From Nemertoderma westbladi (taxonomy: Eukaryota; Xenacoelomorpha; Nemertodermatida; Nemertodermatidae), in contig JAUCBJ010003362.1 in the NCBI GenBank assembly GCA_032718475.1, forward strand, positions 1 through 27,112: 27,112 nucleotides of DNA, read 5' to 3'. A model generated the notes under the pieces. It was not told the DNA's origin. It searched no databases and saw nothing but the letters and a program-made list of their open reading frames with translations. The position numbers and the translations under genes are program-made. Shown here one piece after another: positions 24,925 through 27,112 of the stretch (the first letter of the stretch is position 1; each line of letters starts with the position of its first letter).

Positions 24925-25701
24925 TCATGGGTCGTCAATCTTTGGGGCCAAATAGAAACGAATTGACCCCATATCTTCGATCTTATACTCGACCACCAAA
25001 GGGATATCTTTACTCATAGATATGGAGACGGATGGAGACAGCGGAGTCGCCTTGGTGAAGTTGTTGAGAAAACGGACGGCGAAGTTAAGACGAACTGGTT
25101 CCTCCATCTGTATAGTAACTTGGTCTTCCTCTTTATCTATGTTAGTGTTCTGCATTATGTTAATCTTGCCGGAACCCAGATCACCCTCGGCTGCGAACTG
25201 TACCGACTCTTTGGTGCAGGTAATGGTGACTGAATCGCCGATCTGTGCGAGATCTCGGCAAATACGAGCGAACTCTGCCGACGGCATCCTAATAGTGGCG
25301 CTGTAGTCCGTAGTTGGGATACCCAAGTGTTCCGTGTCAAGGTCCATCAACTTTATCTCATACTGACTGATCTTGTCTTGTTTTTTGGACTCGAAGGTGA
25401 AGTTAACCAAGTCGCTGTTCTCCTCGCATTGAATCAGGAGGGAGTCGTCGTTACCTCCGCATTTTAGAATCTTCGCTAAATTGGTTAAGTTGATACCGAG
25501 AGCGAGGTTCCGATCGCATCGGTAGGGATCGAAGCCCTCCGCCCGCATGCTGACTGCTACTAAGGACACGTGGCTGCTGTCCATAGACTGAAGAGAGACA
25601 CCCGCCGCCGAACAATCAAACTTTCCATCCGTAACTAAATCCTTTATGGAATCGATTACCTTTTTAAAGGTTGATGCGTTTGCTAACTGTGCCTCGAACA
25701 T
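24925..25701 (-). CDS. PCNA: Proliferating cell nuclear antigen (sliding DNA clamp)
   Basis: Intact 258-codon frame. PCNA forms a homotrimeric ring around DNA that tethers replicative polymerases and many PIP-box partners in the nucleus. The protein aligns without visible gaps to animal PCNA (261 aa in human). It shows MFEAQL at the N terminus, LQSMDSSHVSL (38-48), YRCDRNLALGINLTNLAKIL (60-79), the interdomain connector KLMDLDTEHLGIP (117-129), FARICRDLAQIGDSV (144-158), Lys164 in TCTKESV (the conserved ubiquitin/SUMO site), FLNNFTKATPLSPSV (211-225), PLVVEYKIEDMG (234-245) and LAPKI (251-255). The C terminus is slightly shorter and ends IDDP. The ATG at 25701 is chosen because the family starts MFEA; a GTG two codons upstream is in frame but is not a credible start. 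There are no introns, unlike vertebrate PCNA. No poly(A) tail or flanking duplication marks it as a recent retrocopy, and the frame is undamaged. Confidence 0.98.
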   Translation of the reverse strand: MFEAQLANASTFKKVIDSIKDLVTDGKFDCSAAGVSLQSMDSSHVSLVAVSMRAEGFDPYRCDRNLALGINLTNLAKILKCGGNDDSLLIQCEENSDLVNFTFESKKQDKISQYEIKLMDLDTEHLGIPTTDYSATIRMPSAEFARICRDLAQIGDSVTITCTKESVQFAAEGDLGSGKINIMQNTNIDKEEDQVTIQMEEPVRLNFAVRFLNNFTKATPLSPSVSISMSKDIPLVVEYKIEDMGSIRFYLAPKIDDP

Positions 25702-25775
25702 TTTCACAGAAGTTCAATACAGCAATAAACAAGCTGAGATATACTGATACAGTGATATAACAGTGGGAACAAGTG

Positions 25776-25856
25776 AAAACGTACCCTGGTTAAACGAAAA
25801 CGTACCGCAATATTGGGTACCGGTACGTTTCCACTACTTGGTAGTTAAAACGTACC
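25776..25856. promoter_or_regulatory. AAAACGTACC motif cluster in the PCNA upstream region
   Basis: AAAACGTACC occurs at 25776, 25797 and 25847, with the inverted GGTACGTTT at 25822, all 75-155 bp before the PCNA start codon. Spacings are 21, 25 and 25 bp. An additional copy lies at 26605. CCAAT-type sequences (plus-strand ATTGG near 25872 and 25894) follow upstream. The regular spacing next to a cell-cycle gene suggests transcription-factor sites; which factor is unknown. Confidence 0.55.
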
Positions 25857-26011
25857 TGCTCATCTCCCTCAATTGGCATGGGTGATTGGTAAAGTGATCA
25901 TTTATTGTTTTTAGGTCAGTAGGTTTTGGTTAGAAAACACCGCCATTGTAACCTGTAACCTCCTCCTTCCCCTTAATGTTTTTAATTAAATTTAATTTAA
26001 AATATTTAATA

Positions 26012-26375
26012 AAAAATTTCAAAAATAATCGAATTCGACCACATCCACCGCATACGTGCGTTTTATTGGAAACTCTGGTTTGGAATCAGTAAATACGCAT
26101 CGTCGACCGCAATCCTTTCCAGTATTGACCACCCCGACTCCTCAGCTATTAACGCGGTCAATCTAACTGGTTATAGACGTCGGGTAGCCGGTCAGCTGGT
26201 AGCCAACGGTTACCATCATAAACTATGTGCCACTCGGAACTGTTGGCGGCCAATCGAGGAGTGTCGCTGTTTATTGTGTGGCCAATCAGAAATCAGCTCG
26301 GAGCACTATACAATGTGCCCGGGTATCCCCGGGCCTCCGTACAGGGATGTTTCTTGCGGGCCTTACCCTAAACCA
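26012..26375 (+). pseudogene. Coding remnant with CCHC motif, probably retroelement C terminus
   Basis: A plus-strand frame without an ATG stays open for about 120 codons and has protein-like composition in an AT-rich setting. It shows FDHIHRIRAFYWKLWFGISK, GYRRRVAGQLVANGYHHKLC and then CRCLLCGQSEISSEHYTMC. The last has the C-x2-C-x8-H-x3-C layout common at the C terminus of some non-LTR retrotransposon reverse transcriptases. The frame decays into a poly(C) run at 26380-26391. An exon of an unknown gene is the alternative; no convincing splice sites were found. Confidence 0.45.
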
Positions 26376-26511
26376 ATGACCCCCCCCCCCCACACAACCA
26401 AACAAAACTTTTTAATAGCACAATATTTTATATATTATTTTATTTATTTGTAAAACTTTTAATAACCATGTTGTTCATTTTACTCCATATGTTTGGAATT
26501 AAATACATACA

Positions 26512-26535
26512 ATTTGCATTTGCATTTGCAATTTA
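26512..26535 (+). repeat. Tandem octamer-like ATTTGC repeats
   Basis: ATTTGCATTTGCATTTGCA gives two overlapping ATTTGCAT octamers (the POU/Oct-type consensus). It may be only a short hexanucleotide repeat. Confidence 0.5.
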
Positions 26536-26639
26536 ATTTAATTAATTTTTAAAACCCTTTGAACACCTAGTTTATGTTTGCGGTCAATTTGTGCCATTGA
26601 CTCTAAAACGTACCCACGCCGCCAGACTGGAATCCATAC

Positions 26640-27060
26640 ACTTTGCGCCGGATTAATCCGGCGCGCTTTACAATAAAAGCGCGCCAATGTGGCGCGTTCG
26701 AAAATCGTAAAGCGCGCCGGCTTTGGCGCGTGGCGCTCCCAAAAATAAAAACCGGCGCCGATTTGTTGGTTTAACAATTCTCCAATTACGGAAGTGCCTT
26801 AAAAATTGCATTAGCTGTTTAAATATTTCGGCTCGCTTCGCTCGCCCTTTTTTCTGTTGTATGGTTACTGCTGTACAGGGACAGGTACATGGCAGACTGG
26901 TTACACTCCTTCAAAATTGAAATTGCATTGGCGCGGCGTTCTTCAAAGTTGTTTCAATGTGCGGCGCGCTTACAAATTTCATTGGCGCGGGGTTTGCTTC
27001 GAAATTGCATCGGCGCGCGGCGTGCATAAAAATTGGTTGGCGCGCTATCCGGCGCACTTT
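26640..27060. repeat. GGCGC-rich degenerate tandem repeat upstream of PCNA
   Basis: At least a dozen GGCGC/GCGCC cores lie in ~420 bp of otherwise AT-rich sequence. From 26920 onward they fall in loosely repeated ~27-29-bp units of the form AAATTGCATTGGCGCGG (near 26919, 26972, 27001, 27029). One exact E2F-type site, TTTGGCGC, occurs near 26732. It is about 1-1.4 kb upstream of the PCNA start. Whether it is regulatory or a decayed minisatellite or transposon is not resolved. Confidence 0.6.
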
Positions 27061-27112
27061 TTGGATGGATTCCATACCCTTCGCCCGCGTCCAATCTTCG
27101 CCCACGTAGCCA

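Noticed and set aside
25022-25306. Plus-strand open frame opposite PCNA
   Set aside because: It is a shadow of the conserved PCNA coding sequence on the minus strand.

Overview
This is a eukaryotic nuclear window, most likely from an early-branching or otherwise invertebrate animal; a sponge is possible, but the sequence alone does not settle it. Supporting signs are phase-consistent GT-AG introns, a metazoan-type U1 snRNA gene, non-LTR retrotransposon debris, MITE-like foldbacks, an AT-rich background and many poly(G/C) tracts. There are no bacterial operons, ribosome binding sites or CRISPR arrays.

Two protein genes can be supported, both on the minus strand. The first is a spliced EF-hand-repeat gene. 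Nine exons were assembled by eye from about 20037 down to 4305 (474 codons), and the gene runs off the left edge. The second is an intact, apparently intronless PCNA gene (24925-25701, 258 aa). Between them (20038-24924) lies about 4.9 kb of non-coding, repeat-rich DNA.

The most striking feature is inside the EF-hand gene. Two large tandem arrays fill two of its introns: a 38-bp satellite at 1-4333 and a 56-bp satellite at 7739-13317. Read on the minus strand, each array begins inside the last ~30 nt of an exon and spans its 5' splice site. Each monomer is therefore a copy of an exon tail plus the donor (AAGG|GTTAGT or ATGG|GTTAGT) plus a little intron. A third exon of the same gene (exon 4) shows the same thing in miniature: a 20-bp unit with the donor CAAAGG|GTGAGT present three times (14181-14240). 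Three separate exon/intron boundaries of one gene have thus been tandemly amplified, to about 113+, 100 and 3 copies. In each case only the first donor keeps the reading frame. The 8-mer ACTAACCC shared by the two satellites is the reverse complement of this splice site and is not a telomere.

A complete U1 snRNA gene, the RNA that recognises 5' splice sites, sits on the same strand in intron 6 (6592-6754). Other introns hold a 5'-truncated non-LTR retrotransposon (RT, 15419-16512), three fragments of a related element's 3' end, tRNA-derived SINE-like pieces and a 15-bp minisatellite.

Right of the EF-hand gene are a long-TIR MITE with a likely 9-bp target duplication (21331-21689), a second foldback (20641-20896), a ~50-bp tandem repeat (21950-22095) and a dispersed hairpin family. 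Upstream of PCNA are a cluster of AAAACGTACC motifs next to the start codon, a probable retroelement coding remnant with a CCHC motif (26012-26375), and a GGCGC-rich degenerate repeat reaching the right edge.
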